DNA of 64,000 nt from assembly GCF_002994745.2 (NCBI RefSeq), contig NC_037091.1, forward strand, positions 38,314,112 to 38,378,111, in the 5' to 3' direction. Of this stretch, positions 23,385 to 33,963 are shown piece by piece (the stretch's first letter is position 1; every line of letters begins with the position of its first letter). Made by a program: the position numbers and the translations under genes. The stretch comes from Rosa chinensis (taxonomy: Eukaryota > Streptophyta > Magnoliopsida > Rosales > Rosaceae). The notes below the pieces were generated by a model. The model was given only the letters and a program-made list of their open reading frames with translations, was not told where the DNA came from and searched no databases.

Positions 23385-24671
23385 ATGACTAACGGTAGCG
23401 GGGGAAATGTCGAGGAGCAGGCAGACCAGTCCGCCGTTCCCCAACCCGCCCACCCAGCGGTAAGCATCAACCGCGCACTATTCAGCACCCCGGTCAACCC
23501 CGGCGGTGAAACAAATCCAAGCAGCAGCCGCCCGCCAGGTCAGGACCTCACCGCCTTGTATGAGCTGGCGCTGGCGGACCTCCACAAAGCAAACAGAGAG
23601 CGCGAGCAGGAACGCAAGGAAAAGGCTGAGGCCCAAGAGCAGGTGGCCACGCTGATGACACGTTTCGACGAGCTAAAGCGGGCGCTGGACGCAAACGCCA
23701 ACCCAGCACGAAGTGAGCAGTCACACAGCACCAGACACAGCCGGCCTACCGCTGGTATAGGACCCATTGTGCAAATGCAGGTACCGCTAAACCCACCTGA
23801 GCTGGCAGGAATGGGACCACCCCTTGTCCCCCAACTGTTGGAGCAGGAGGCGGAGTCATCGCTGCGCACCCACCGCTCGAGGACTAGAGCAAGGACTGAG
23901 GGCAATCTACCCATTCCCGGGCGAGGGTCAGTTCCGCGGAGCGCCCGAGCAGGCCCCGCTGGCAACGCAACCGCCCAAATTTTGGAGAGGATGCAGCAGT
24001 TAGAACAGAGGCTAATCCTGGCGGAGGCAGGCACCCCGGCGCCAGCCCCAAACCCACTCTTCGCGTCCAGGCCAGGACCATTCACCGCTACAATTTTGCA
24101 AGCCGTCAGACCAGCGTTTGCAAAGACCCCAAAAATGTCACATTATAGCGGTAAGACCGATCCCTTCGTCCACATGGACACGTTCAAGAAGGTCACCAAC
24201 AACAAGGGATTTGATGACGCCACCCTGTGCCACTTGTTCAGCGAAACGCTGGATAGCGAGGCAATGAGTTGGTTTTTCGAGTGTCCGCCAGGGTCCATCG
24301 GCTCATTCCAGGCGTTATCTCATGCTTTCCTCTCTCGATTCATCTTGTTGTCCGCCGGTCATCACAACACGAGCCAGTTGTTTGGCGTCCGGCAGGGAGA
24401 GGACGAATCATTGAAGGCATTCGTCACAAGATGGCGGGCGGCAGCATCTCAGTGCCTCGATCTCGACAAAACAATGGCTTCGGCGGCTTTCAAGCAGGGA
24501 CTCCTCAAGGGACCATTCCTCTATCACCTCAACTACAATCATCCAAATGCGGCGTATGATCACCTTATGAGTGAGGCGGTCATTCATGCCCAGGCAGAGT
24601 TTATCACATATGGAGAAACTCCCGGAAGTTCTATGGGCCATCAGAACAACCCCAACTTCCGCAACTGGTGA
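23385..24671 (+). CDS. Gag protein of the gypsy element
   Basis: 428 codons; the first ATG lies 53 bp after the LTR. The N-terminal half is Pro/Ser/Ala-rich with a charged helix near residues 65-105 (LHKANREREQERKEKAEAQE). The retrotransposon Gag domain follows at about 240-410, with MSHYSGKTDPFVHMDTFKKV, SWFFECPPGSI, FLSRF, and SLKAFVTRWR. It would form the virus-like particle. The last ~20 codons (from about 24612) are integrase DNA read in the wrong frame after the internal deletion, so the zinc knuckle expected at the Gag end is lost. Confidence 0.88.
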   Translation: MTNGSGGNVEEQADQSAVPQPAHPAVSINRALFSTPVNPGGETNPSSSRPPGQDLTALYELALADLHKANREREQERKEKAEAQEQVATLMTRFDELKRALDANANPARSEQSHSTRHSRPTAGIGPIVQMQVPLNPPELAGMGPPLVPQLLEQEAESSLRTHRSRTRARTEGNLPIPGRGSVPRSARAGPAGNATAQILERMQQLEQRLILAEAGTPAPAPNPLFASRPGPFTATILQAVRPAFAKTPKMSHYSGKTDPFVHMDTFKKVTNNKGFDDATLCHLFSETLDSEAMSWFFECPPGSIGSFQALSHAFLSRFILLSAGHHNTSQLFGVRQGEDESLKAFVTRWRAAASQCLDLDKTMASAAFKQGLLKGPFLYHLNYNHPNAAYDHLMSEAVIHAQAEFITYGETPGSSMGHQNNPNFRNW

Positions 24672-25077
24672 AACTCCTTTTTGCATGATGTTCGGAACGG
24701 AGGCTGTCCTGCCTATTGAGGTTACTCAACCTACCGCCAGAGTCGAGGGCTACCGCCCAGAAACCAACACTGACGGCATCAACCTGGACAAGGACCTCCT
24801 GGAGGAAAAGCGACACAAGGCCCACTTATGCAACCTGCAAAACAAGCAGCGGGTATCGCGTTTCTACAACGCCAGAGTCAAAGCCCCGAACCTCCAACTG
24901 GGGGACTGGGTAATGAAGGAAGTCATTCCACCGCCAACAAAGCTTCGCCCAACTTGGGAAGGTCCATACAAAATTGTGGAAGTCGTTAGCCCAGGCACCT
25001 TCTACTTAATGGACAAGGATGGCGTCACAACGACCCACCCTTGGAATACCGAACACCTTCGGTATTATTACAAATAG
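24612..25077 (+). pseudogene. C-terminal remnant of integrase (pol)
   Basis: Open from within the Gag end in another frame. It encodes LPEVLWAIRTTPTSATGETPF, the stretch after the integrase catalytic core, then the C-terminal DNA-binding part (LGDWVMKEV, LRPTWEGPYKIVEV) and a tail ending HLRYYYK. About 150 codons survive; protease, RT, RNase H and the catalytic D,D,E part are gone. It is out of frame with Gag, so it is probably not translated as a fusion. Confidence 0.88.
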
Positions 25078-25512
25078 TCATGCCGCTACCCAAAGGCATC
25101 TTGACTTAGCTAAATTTTTGTTCAATATTTAGCTAAGGGAAGCTACCCAACGGGTACTACCCCTCTTTTGTAAACGCTGATCAGTCAGCTATCAATGAAA
25201 TGAGGAATTATTCAAACCATTGTTACCAAGTCTAGCACTGAGGGCAACTGGCAACGCCAGGAATCGTCAGCGGACCATGTCCGCTACGTTGTGCACTTGG
25301 ACCAATTTTAATTCCTTTAATGTTTCATTGCTTGGCAAAAGAAAAATCTCTAAGTCAAAACTCTAGCGGTACAAACATATCATGACAAACATCAAACTTT
25401 GAAATTTCATTTCAGGGCTGAGACTCCCCACCCAAAGTTGTTCATTACTTCAAAATGTCGAAACTCAGCCAACAAAAAAAAAAAAAAAAAACAAAACAAC
25501 ACATGTAGGAGC

Positions 25513-28206
25513 TCAGCTCTTCGGGTTGGCTTCAACATCTCCACCTTCCGCAGGCGGCTGTGGTTGTGCGCGGCTTGTCTGGTCAGACCCTCTGGGGGTA
25601 GGACTTGGAGTCTCTATGGTGCCATCCGGCCGAGTGTGTGCCGCCAGGAAACCAGCACGGGACACCTCCGACTGGGTAGGCAGAGGAGTCTGCTGAGAAC
25701 CATCCGCTGGCTGTGCACCACTTTCCCCGCTTCCCGAGCAAACACCTTCAGGCTGGACAGGAACCGCAGCTGGCACCGGCGGAGCATTTTGGACTGGCAG
25801 AACAGGTGGCTGGGATGCCTTCGCAAAGTCAATGGCGCCCCTCTGCTTCAGCATCTCCACGTTGGCTAGGGCGCCGGCCTTCGCCGATTCAGTCAGCGCC
25901 TTTTTGTACTCCGCCGACTGTTTGAATTTCTCCACAGCGGCGGCAGCGGCACGGGTCCCTTCGTCCCGCAGGCGAGCTACCTCAGCCTCCAGTTTCGTCA
26001 CCGCTGCTTGCTTGGCGGCAGACTCCCGCTGCAGGATATCAATCTTTTTCTCCTTAGCGGCCACCCGCTCCTGCAGCAGAGACATGTCTTGTTCCATCCT
26101 CGAGACGTGGTTGTTCCGTTCCACGTCCCGCCGGATTGCCACTTCCAACTTGCCCCGAGCATCTGCAGCGTCGCAATCCGCCTTCGTCAGGCGCCGCTCC
26201 ACATCCGCCAGCCTGTCCTTAGCGTCCCCCAGCTCCCTCTCGAGACCGCTGATCTCGTCCCTGAGCTGCCGCTCAACCCCGGGTTGCTTCTGCGCCGCCA
26301 TGAACATCTCATGCAGCCCAACCGAAAGGTGACCAAAAGCTGAACTGAAGGGTGACCCGTCAATCGCCGTTGGGCGGGAAATCCCCGCCAGACCACCAAA
26401 CCCCAGTATCTCGCAGAGGTGGTAGAGAAATCCCCGTTCATTGTCAGTCATGAACTCGGCATAGGCGGCAAACGAGTCCAGGTCACTCGCAGGCGCCTCT
26501 TCTGCAGCGGCCACTGGCGCCTTCAGCGGAGCTTGGCGGGCCTTCTTTTGCTGGCGGACCCCGATAACCTCAGCATCATCATCATCCTCCTCGTCGGAGT
26601 TATTCTGCCGACGCTTCGGCAACAACCGCGTCTGTCCAGCTACCGCAGGCCTTGGCCCCGTTGCTGTTGACCCACCGTAGCGGCAGCCCCCGCCGGCCGC
26701 ACCACCTTCTGTGGCCCATGTCGCACGTTGGGCACTCTCTTTGTCTGCGGCGCGGCGCCAAACCCCTTCTTTCCACCCCCCACATTGGCACCCGTCTGAA
26801 CAACGGGTAGGCCGTCGGCGCCAAGGTGGGAGTGCAGCGGCATTAGCAGCACCACCGGAACCTCGGATGGGCTCACCGCCAGCGTCACCGGGTCTATCAC
26901 TGTCTTTTGAGCCGCATCCCCTGAGGCATACATGGCCTCCAAAAAGTTGTCAATCTCCGCGCGGTCCATGGCTTTGGCAAAGGCGTCACGGCTCCTAGCG
27001 TTACCTGGCGGCGTCTCTAAACAAACAGAAAGCAACTCAGTCAACCACAGGGCCAAATTAACTAAGTGTACAAGGTAGCGGAGATCTCTTACCAACGGCG
27101 CGAGTCAATCGTTGATCGACCAACAGCTCCCAACCGGTAAGTAGGCGAAAGTCCAACAAATTGCGATTCCGCCAGCAACCTTTGATGCGCGCCACACGAC
27201 ACTCTTCTTCACAAGTCAGGTTGTAGCGCAAGCCCACTGCAAAACAAGGATAAACGTTAGCAAGGTTCAAGACTAAGCACAACGTAAACCGCCAGCAATA
27301 TTCATCGGAGACCGACAAACCACCTCGGATAGGTTGGAACTCTGACTTAATCCTAAACGCCGGTTTCCCTTCATTGGATTCCGCCTGATATTCCCACCCC
27401 GTCGTGGCAACGCAAAAGGTGTCCCACCAATACGACATAGAATCCCTCAGGTTCTCTATCAACTTGGGGGCTCCCTGGCGACGACTTAGGTTCACTTGGC
27501 CTCCGCAGCCCTGACGCTTCACATACGTCAGCTCATAGAAATGCAGCACCTCCGCCACGGTTGGTCCCTCACAGCCGGACAACCGCCACAGCGAAGTCAT
27601 CGCCAACATCAATCGCCACATGTTGGGGCAGACTTGCCCAAAGGCTAGGCCGAACTCGCACACCAAGATCTGAAGACTGGGCACGAGCGGTAGTGTCACT
27701 CCCTGGCGGAATATCGCCTCATGCACAGCGGCAAACCCCGGGGGAAGAATTGAAGCCTTTTCATACACCGTCGGTGGACGCAGTTTAACCACGCCAGGCA
27801 ACCGAAACATCCGCTTTATCCGGTTGACATTGGCAACGGTCATCCGCCCTCCCGCCTCGTCAACAGGAATCCCATCCGGAAGAACCCATGCCGATTCGGT
27901 ATCCTCCCCTGTCGCATCTCCCCCGTCAGCGGAGCCACTGGCAGCGCTGTTACTTGCCAACCGCTCCTCACGCCTATTCTGAGCAGCGGCGGCCTCCCTG
28001 GCCCTAGAACTCTCGGGGCGCGAAGCACGACCCATTACTACTTCCCAGGGTATGGTTTGTAGCGGCTCGATGTCTAGCGGTTCTGGCAGTGAGGTTCCTG
28101 CACGGGCAGACGGACGCAACGAGTCAATAAAATTCCTATCCGCCGCGCTGAACGACACTTCAGACCCGGAATCCTCACTGCTCGAAATCTCTACGACGCT
28201 AGCCAT
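25513..28206 (-). CDS. Antisense ORF (aORF) of the Tat-like element, Transposase_28-like
   Basis: A minus-strand gene opposite to gag/pol. Exon 1 (27093-28206, MASVVEISSSEDSGSE) contains the stretch from YEKASILPPGFAAVHEAIFR through LPLVPSLQILVCEFGLAFGQ to CPNMWRLMLAM, the pattern of the family known as putative gypsy type transposon (Transposase_28). An intron with GT/AG ends (27017-27092) joins in phase to ETPPGNARSRDAF. A frame change near 26640 separates this from a 370-codon ORF (26625 to 25513) with an acidic start, a long coiled coil (about residues 110-240) and a Pro/Gln-rich tail. Function is unknown; such antisense ORFs are known in Tat retrotransposons. Confidence 0.78.
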
Positions 28207-28982
28207 CCCAAACCCTAAAACCCAAACCGGTCAGTTTACACAAGATCTAGCCTTTACCTATATTCGTTTAGTGCAAAAACATCAAGAACAATTACCCAGA
28301 AAAATACCAAAACAAGAACAAACGCACACTCAACCCAGATTCGACCATCTAGCAAAACCCAAAACCCCAACTCTCTGTCAAACACCATAACCTCCCTCAA
28401 ATCTCTCTCTACACCCTCAGAGAACACCAAAGAAGCAAGATCACACCATTAACAAAAGTAGCAAAACCCACAAACCACCATTGCAGATTCAATGAAACAG
28501 GAAAAGGATTCGAAATACCAACCTCACGTCGAAGCTGTGGCGTGCAACTCGTCTTCACTGACAGATATTTCGTCCTCTCGAGTTCGACAGCTCCACGCAA
28601 ACCGGGGAATCTTCTTCGCAATTCACAGACGAACAAGGCTCCAAGGAGGCGACTCAGATTTGAAGATTTTCCAGAAGTGTCGAAACTCGCTGAGTTCCCC
28701 CCCTTTTATGTCAACATCAAGCAATCCTGAGCCGTCCGCTAGAAAACGACATCACGTAGCAACCGTACACGTGTCCCACATCTTCACTAACTCCCCGGAT
28801 TAACCGAGGCGTCGCCTCGGTTACGAAATCCATCATTACTCGCATTAATGACGAGAAGACGGCTAGGCTTAGGAGACAAGCCTCCAGACGCTAACCCTCT
28901 AGGAGTTGGCCACGTGTCAACCGTCGTCTCCTTTAGCTTCCAAGGGAAGTAACCACTTGAGAAGAAAACCCCCAACCATTGG

Positions 28983-29330
28983 AAGTCTCCGCTGAGCGAA
29001 ACCCCGCCAGCGGATCTTCACTTGTCATTCTCCAAGTGACGGAGTCTCCGCTGAGCGAAACCCCGCCAGCGGATCTTCACTTGTCATCCTCCAAGTGGAG
29101 TCTCCGCTGAGCGAAACCCCGCCAGCGGATCTTCACTAGTCATTCTCCAAGTGACGGAGTCTTCGCTGAGCGAAACCCCGCCAGCGGATCTTCACTTGTC
29201 ATCCTCCAAGTGGAGTCTTCGCTGAGCGAAACCCCGCCAGCAGATTTTCTCACTTGTCATCTCCCAGGTGACAGTCCACTGAGCGAAACCCCGCCAGCGG
29301 AACTTCTCTTGTCACCATCGAAGTCTCCAA
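28983..29330 (+). repeat. Tandem array, units of 55-59 bp
   Basis: About six units starting GGAGTC(T)(C/T)CGCTGAGCG, each holding CCGCTG and CAGCGG about 13 bases apart, able to pair as a hairpin. Unit length alternates, because units end either in CCAAGTGAC or in the shorter CCAAGT. The last units are diverged. The array lies between the antisense ORF and the 3' LTR, the usual place for satellite-like arrays in Tat elements. Confidence 0.88.
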
Positions 29331-29953
29331 CGGAACTTCTCTCGTCATTCGGTAAACGGGGCGTCCTCCGCTACACAGCACACCGCTAGCGGACCCCCTT
29401 TCTCATCTGACAAGCTGCGTACTTTATTCAGCGCAACACCGCTCAATAAAATACCACCAAGCACGTCTACTTGACGCTGCTTCCTGCTACATCTAGCGGG
29501 GGGACTTCCGCCAGCGGCGGATCCCGAGGCCACGCCTCTCTGACAACGCCGCCACGCGGAGTTACGGTCAGAATGTCCCTACGGGACACGGGGACTAGTC
29601 AACAGTCTACGACAGCCCTGATCAGGTACGTTGACCCCCGTCACTTGGGTGCTAAGATTGGGCTCGCAACCCAACACCCTCTGCTCCGTGCAGCGCTGCT
29701 CCGTGCAGCTCCCCCTCAACAAACAATAATAGCGACCATCCGAAGGTCCATCTTAGCGGGGGAGTGGGGGACTCCCTGGGGGGCCTAGCAGGGGCCCACC
29801 CGAAAGGGCACAAAGCGTTTGCTCAGTAAATCTATGGTTGACGACGCACTGACGCTAATTATGCTTCTGCAAAGTCTAGCGGGAGAAACGCTTCAAACCG
29901 CCGATCAACTCCCCAACCAAGATTGCCCTCCTTGACTGGGGATTTGGGGGACT

Positions 29954-30462
29954 TGTACATACATGTGCATTTGCAAGCATAATTAGCTATAATGAGCCAC
30001 ACTCATTGTACCGCCAGGGGTACCAACGCCCACCATATGAGTGACTGGCGTAAAGACAGCTAGCCGGGTTACCGCCTGAGCCCCGGATCAACCCCAAAGC
30101 ACCGCCGACGCGCCACCACGCGCCGTGTCAAGTTAGCATCAGAAGCTACTGAAACTGGGAACTGAAGCACATCAGTCCCACATCGAAAACAAGGAGAAGA
30201 TCATCCTCTTCCTCACCTATAAAAGGTCCTCTCCTCTCTCCTCATTAATTACGCATTTACTACTCATTATTGTTATGCTGCCTATATGCATTGACTGACT
30301 TAGGCATCGGAGAGTTGAAGACCGCCCAACGCGGTCTCCCTCTAACGCCCTGTCTTGTGTTTGGCAGCTAGCGGTAATCCTCGGATCGGCAGAGTAGCGG
30401 TCCGCCTGCCGGACCAGCGTTAGACCAAGGTTTGGCTACCGCCAGACTTTTGAGCATTAACA
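29954..30462 (+). repeat. gypsy 3' LTR
   Basis: 509 bp, near-identical to the 5' LTR, preceded by a purine-rich tract GATTTGGGGGACT. Confidence 0.95.
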
Positions 30463-30467
30463 TATAT

Positions 30468-32140
30468 GCGTAGGACAGACATCCTTGTGCTTCAAATGTA
30501 TAAATATTAATTGATGGCCCAAAATGATTGTCTCTAGGCAGAGTTGGTTCCAAAAGATAGTATGATGGATTTGTTTTTGGCTTAAATTCACATAAAACGT
30601 GACAATCCCAAATCCCAACTAAGCCTGATGCCAAGATGAATGCCACTACGCCTACTGAAATAGTTTTTTGATAATTGTTTCTTGCTAGTTATAAGTTATA
30701 ACCATGTTTCATACTATCCTTTTGGAGAAAGAGAATGTAGCTTGGGTCAAATGAAGGGTAAATCATGATACTTCAGCATTTAAGGTGATAAGCAATGAAG
30801 CTAAGAAACTAAAAGATGAGGGATTTCAGTTTTGTCCTTGGTCACATGGGATATTTACTGTATGAGAAAAAATAGACTAGATCATACCAATATGATTACT
30901 GTAGGAAACAATTGCTACTCTGTTTGCAGACCTCTTAGGTAGGGAAAAATATTTATCCTCATTTTCTCTCTCTTCTATGTGGCTGGAAAAGGTAGATATA
31001 TGTTTTTGGAAGAGATAGCTATATTATAAATATTTCATGTTTCAATTGAATAATTAGTTTCTTATATAAGCTTGCAAAAATTGGTACATATATATTACTT
31101 ATCTTAATATATAACCATGTCTGTATCTGTCTTTCGACATTGCAGGTTTGTGTTTTTCTATCTGGCTATTGATTCTCAACACATGATAATCATTGATCTG
31201 TTCTTTTCACAGCCCAATTTTATTTGATGTCATTTAGATTGAAAATTATTGATTGGCCTTGTCAGATACTTTTGGTCTTTGCTTGGATGAATATCTATAT
31301 ATGAGATCACAATGTGGCCAGTGGTCGGTTATGGGATCATTAGAATGTGACCACCACCATTTTCTGGGCTTGAGCTTGACATCAGTTCCGATATATTGGA
31401 CCTTTTTGGTGCATACGATTGGATTGGATTTGCTAACTCATTACATTGAAGGAAGAAATGAGGTTAATATCTAAACTTTTCTGCAAGTTGAAGAAAGAAG
31501 ATGATGGTTAAATGAAGGACACCTATGGTTTTCAATCTGCACAGAATGGTGGGATATCAACTCCTTATAACTAATTTATCTTCTTCCCTTGATTTGGAGA
31601 AAAGTTGGAAGTCAGCCTCCATTTCATCCTTTAATACAGCTTGAATCTAATGTGTTTACACATCCAATCAGTCCTAGACACCAAACGGGGCCTTAAAGTT
31701 AGAGTGTGTTCATCTTGAGGAGGAGGATTAGCTTTTTCCTCTTTACAAAAAAGGGTGAAAGATATGGATTCTTTTTTTATTTATAAGTAGAAGTAGAATG
31801 TTGGATTTTTTTTTTTTGAGGAAGTCACACATACAGAGGGAAATGGAGCAAATGTAAAAGGAAGGGATCCAACATCAGACTCGGAAGGTGGGTTCTGCTT
31901 AATTATAGACAATATTATACATACCCGTAAGCAACAGACATGCAGACAACAGTGCTGGCAGGTTTTCGAAGTGTGCAAGTTCTAGAACAAACTTGTGTGT
32001 GTGTGTGTGTGTTATTTGTATTCAGAAAGTATTCTAGAAGCACTTGCTGTTGTTGTCATAATGCCTGATGTTGTCAGTATTACTTCCCTAACTTCTGCCT
32101 CATGCAAGTCTAACAATGGGAAGAAGCCATGCAGTTTTCT
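30468..32140. other. No confident gene
   Basis: AT-rich. A 92-codon minus-strand ORF (30368-30646) has protein-like text (VLCEFKPKTNPSYYLLEP) but partly overlaps the LTR, so at most it is a host gene scrap cut by the gypsy insertion. A short (GT)n run lies at about 31993-32011. Confidence 0.45.
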
Positions 32141-32149
32141 GAAAACGTG

Positions 32150-32645
32150 ATTGGTGGAGGAGTCTTTCTTGATATTGTTACATTCAATGGTGATTTGAAT
32201 GCTTTATGCAAGGGAGGGGAGCAGTAGAGACACTTAATTAGTTTTGTGGAAGAAATGATTGATAGAGTTAAACCTGATCCTTGCACTATTACTTACTGTT
32301 GTTTAGTCCTTCAGTTTATGCTATGTGCCATATAGGTCAATGCGGAAAAGCCCCAAGGTTGTTTGATGAAATGGTATAGGTCATGGAATGCCATATCCTT
32401 GACAATGCTTTTGGATACTCTCTTTAAAACAAGGATGACAGCAGAGGCTCCCAAAGCATTTGAGGCAACAATTCAATACGGCATGCAGTCTGGAGTTGGG
32501 CACAACTTACAGTATGATTGATAAATATTGTCTGAATGAGAAAGTGGATAAGGCAAATGACATCTTTATTTTACTGATAGTTAAGGGTTATGTCCTTGAT
32601 ATTGCTTGCTATGAAACCTTCATAAAAATATTGATGAAGCACTAA
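32150..32645 (+). pseudogene. Pentatricopeptide-repeat (PPR) gene relic
   Basis: Fragments in different frames carry PPR-type helical pairs: FLDIVTFNGDLNALCKGGE (near 32170), a stretch reading EEMIDRVKPDPCTITYCCL (near 32250), and YSMIDKYCLNEKVDKANDIF followed by LLIVKGYVLDIACYETFIK (32510-32640). PPR proteins bind organellar RNA. Stops and frame changes break it up. Similar shorter debris lies before pseudogene A, so it belongs to the repeated block. Confidence 0.75.
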
Positions 32646-32649
32646 GCAT

Positions 32650-33960
32650 GATCAGGAATGTAGAAAACTTTGAGAGGTTTTCATTTTGCAAGGCACTTGT
32701 ATCTGTAGAATTAATTTTTATCCCTTGGTGATGAACAACAGTACACAAATGTAGATCTCTTTTTGTTTCTTAATGACATAGTTTGAGCAACATTTGATTG
32801 TTTTTGCATTTTATTGCAACATACAGCCCTAAGAGATCAGGTGACTTGGCTGGAATTTTTGTTTTGTTTTTTTGTTTTCCTGATAAGTAGAGAGGGAAAC
32901 TCCTGCATATATTGAATTATACATGTTGGACATTGTTTTCTTTACTTCAACAATTACAGTGACTAGGCTTACTGACTCAATATTGGGTATAAATATGTGA
33001 CTTCAAATATTGGTGTCATGACAATTGCCATTTATTCTGAGATTTGATTTGATAACAATTCTAAGGTTTCTAAATCTTTCAGTTGACAGCAGAGAGCCAA
33101 TGATTTATATCTGATGGTAATTTAGAGAACTAGCTCATGCTTGTTTACTAATTAGCCTCGGTAATATTAGCTTGGTAACAGATAAGATACACCGGAGGCA
33201 AAGGTCTTGCAAGCCTTATCATGTTCTGTAGTGGTTGGTATGATCATTGATTTCTGCGTAAGACATTTTGTCAGCTGGGGCTGGGTTCTGAACACTTTTG
33301 CTTTCATACATGACTGGAACTCGTATTCTCTCTTGTTAAGTGGGAATGCAGCATTTGCACATATTGTTGGGATGAAAGGCCAGTAATACTACTTTACTAT
33401 TTGAAATGATGTGGTATTATATGTGGGTGAAATCTTGATGTGTTTTTTTTTTCTTTTTTTCCATTTGTCAAAAAGAGCAGAGATGGGAATTTGAAACCTT
33501 AACTAACACTTAATTTGTTGAAACTTATGTCTTACCACTAGATCAAATGCTAATCAAGAAGATAATATGTTATTTAGGAACTTGAAAATTCTATTGAATT
33601 AGGATTCTTGCATGAAATATGAAATTCAAGTTACTCACTTTTGCATGATGTTTGATGTGATCGAATTGACTTTTTCAGTTTTTGTTTATTACAGTATATC
33701 TTCTTTTTGTTACACCAATTGGTCAAAACTGGTGCGAGTGTGGGACTGGATATAACAGTGGAGACTGGACAGTGTGGGCTCATTTGCATTTCTATTTTAC
33801 AGATGTGTGGACATCATTTATGATTGTGAAAACGCGTGGACATCCTCAGCACCTTTGCTTTATCAGTGACTTGAGAATCCAATGTACGTACTCTCGATCT
33901 CCCTCTTTCTTCTCCAAACTTCAGAACTCTTTCACAGTCTCTCTTGTTATCTCATAGCTC
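32650..33960. other. Upstream region of TNL-2
   Basis: AT-rich, no gene seen. The last ~150 bp resemble the leader of pseudogene A (a TCTCCAAA(A/C)TTC...GAACTCTTTCAC stretch), so they probably contain the TNL-2 5' UTR. No clear TATA box chosen. Confidence 0.5.
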
Positions 33961-33963
33961 TCA

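Larger units (their letters stand above)
22823..30462 (+). mobile_element. Ty3/gypsy element, Tat-like, pol-deleted, with antisense ORF
   Basis: 7640 bp between 5-bp duplications TATAT (22818-22822 and 30463-30467). LTRs of 509 bp differ at one site by eye. Order: PBS, Gag ORF, the last ~160 codons of integrase, a large antisense coding region, a tandem-repeat array, polypurine tract and 3' LTR. Protease, reverse transcriptase, RNase H and the integrase core are missing. An antisense ORF and tandem repeats before the 3' LTR are known traits of the Tat lineage. The element is GC-rich against its AT-rich surroundings. Confidence 0.92.

Noticed and set aside
23540..24085. 181-codon minus-strand ORF opposite gag
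   Set aside because: GC-rich shadow frame of Gag; unlike the antisense gene at 25.5-28.2 kb it shows no recognisable domain.
28983..29330. CRISPR-like regular repeats
   Set aside because: The whole ~57-bp unit is repeated with no unique spacers, and it lies in a plant LTR retrotransposon.
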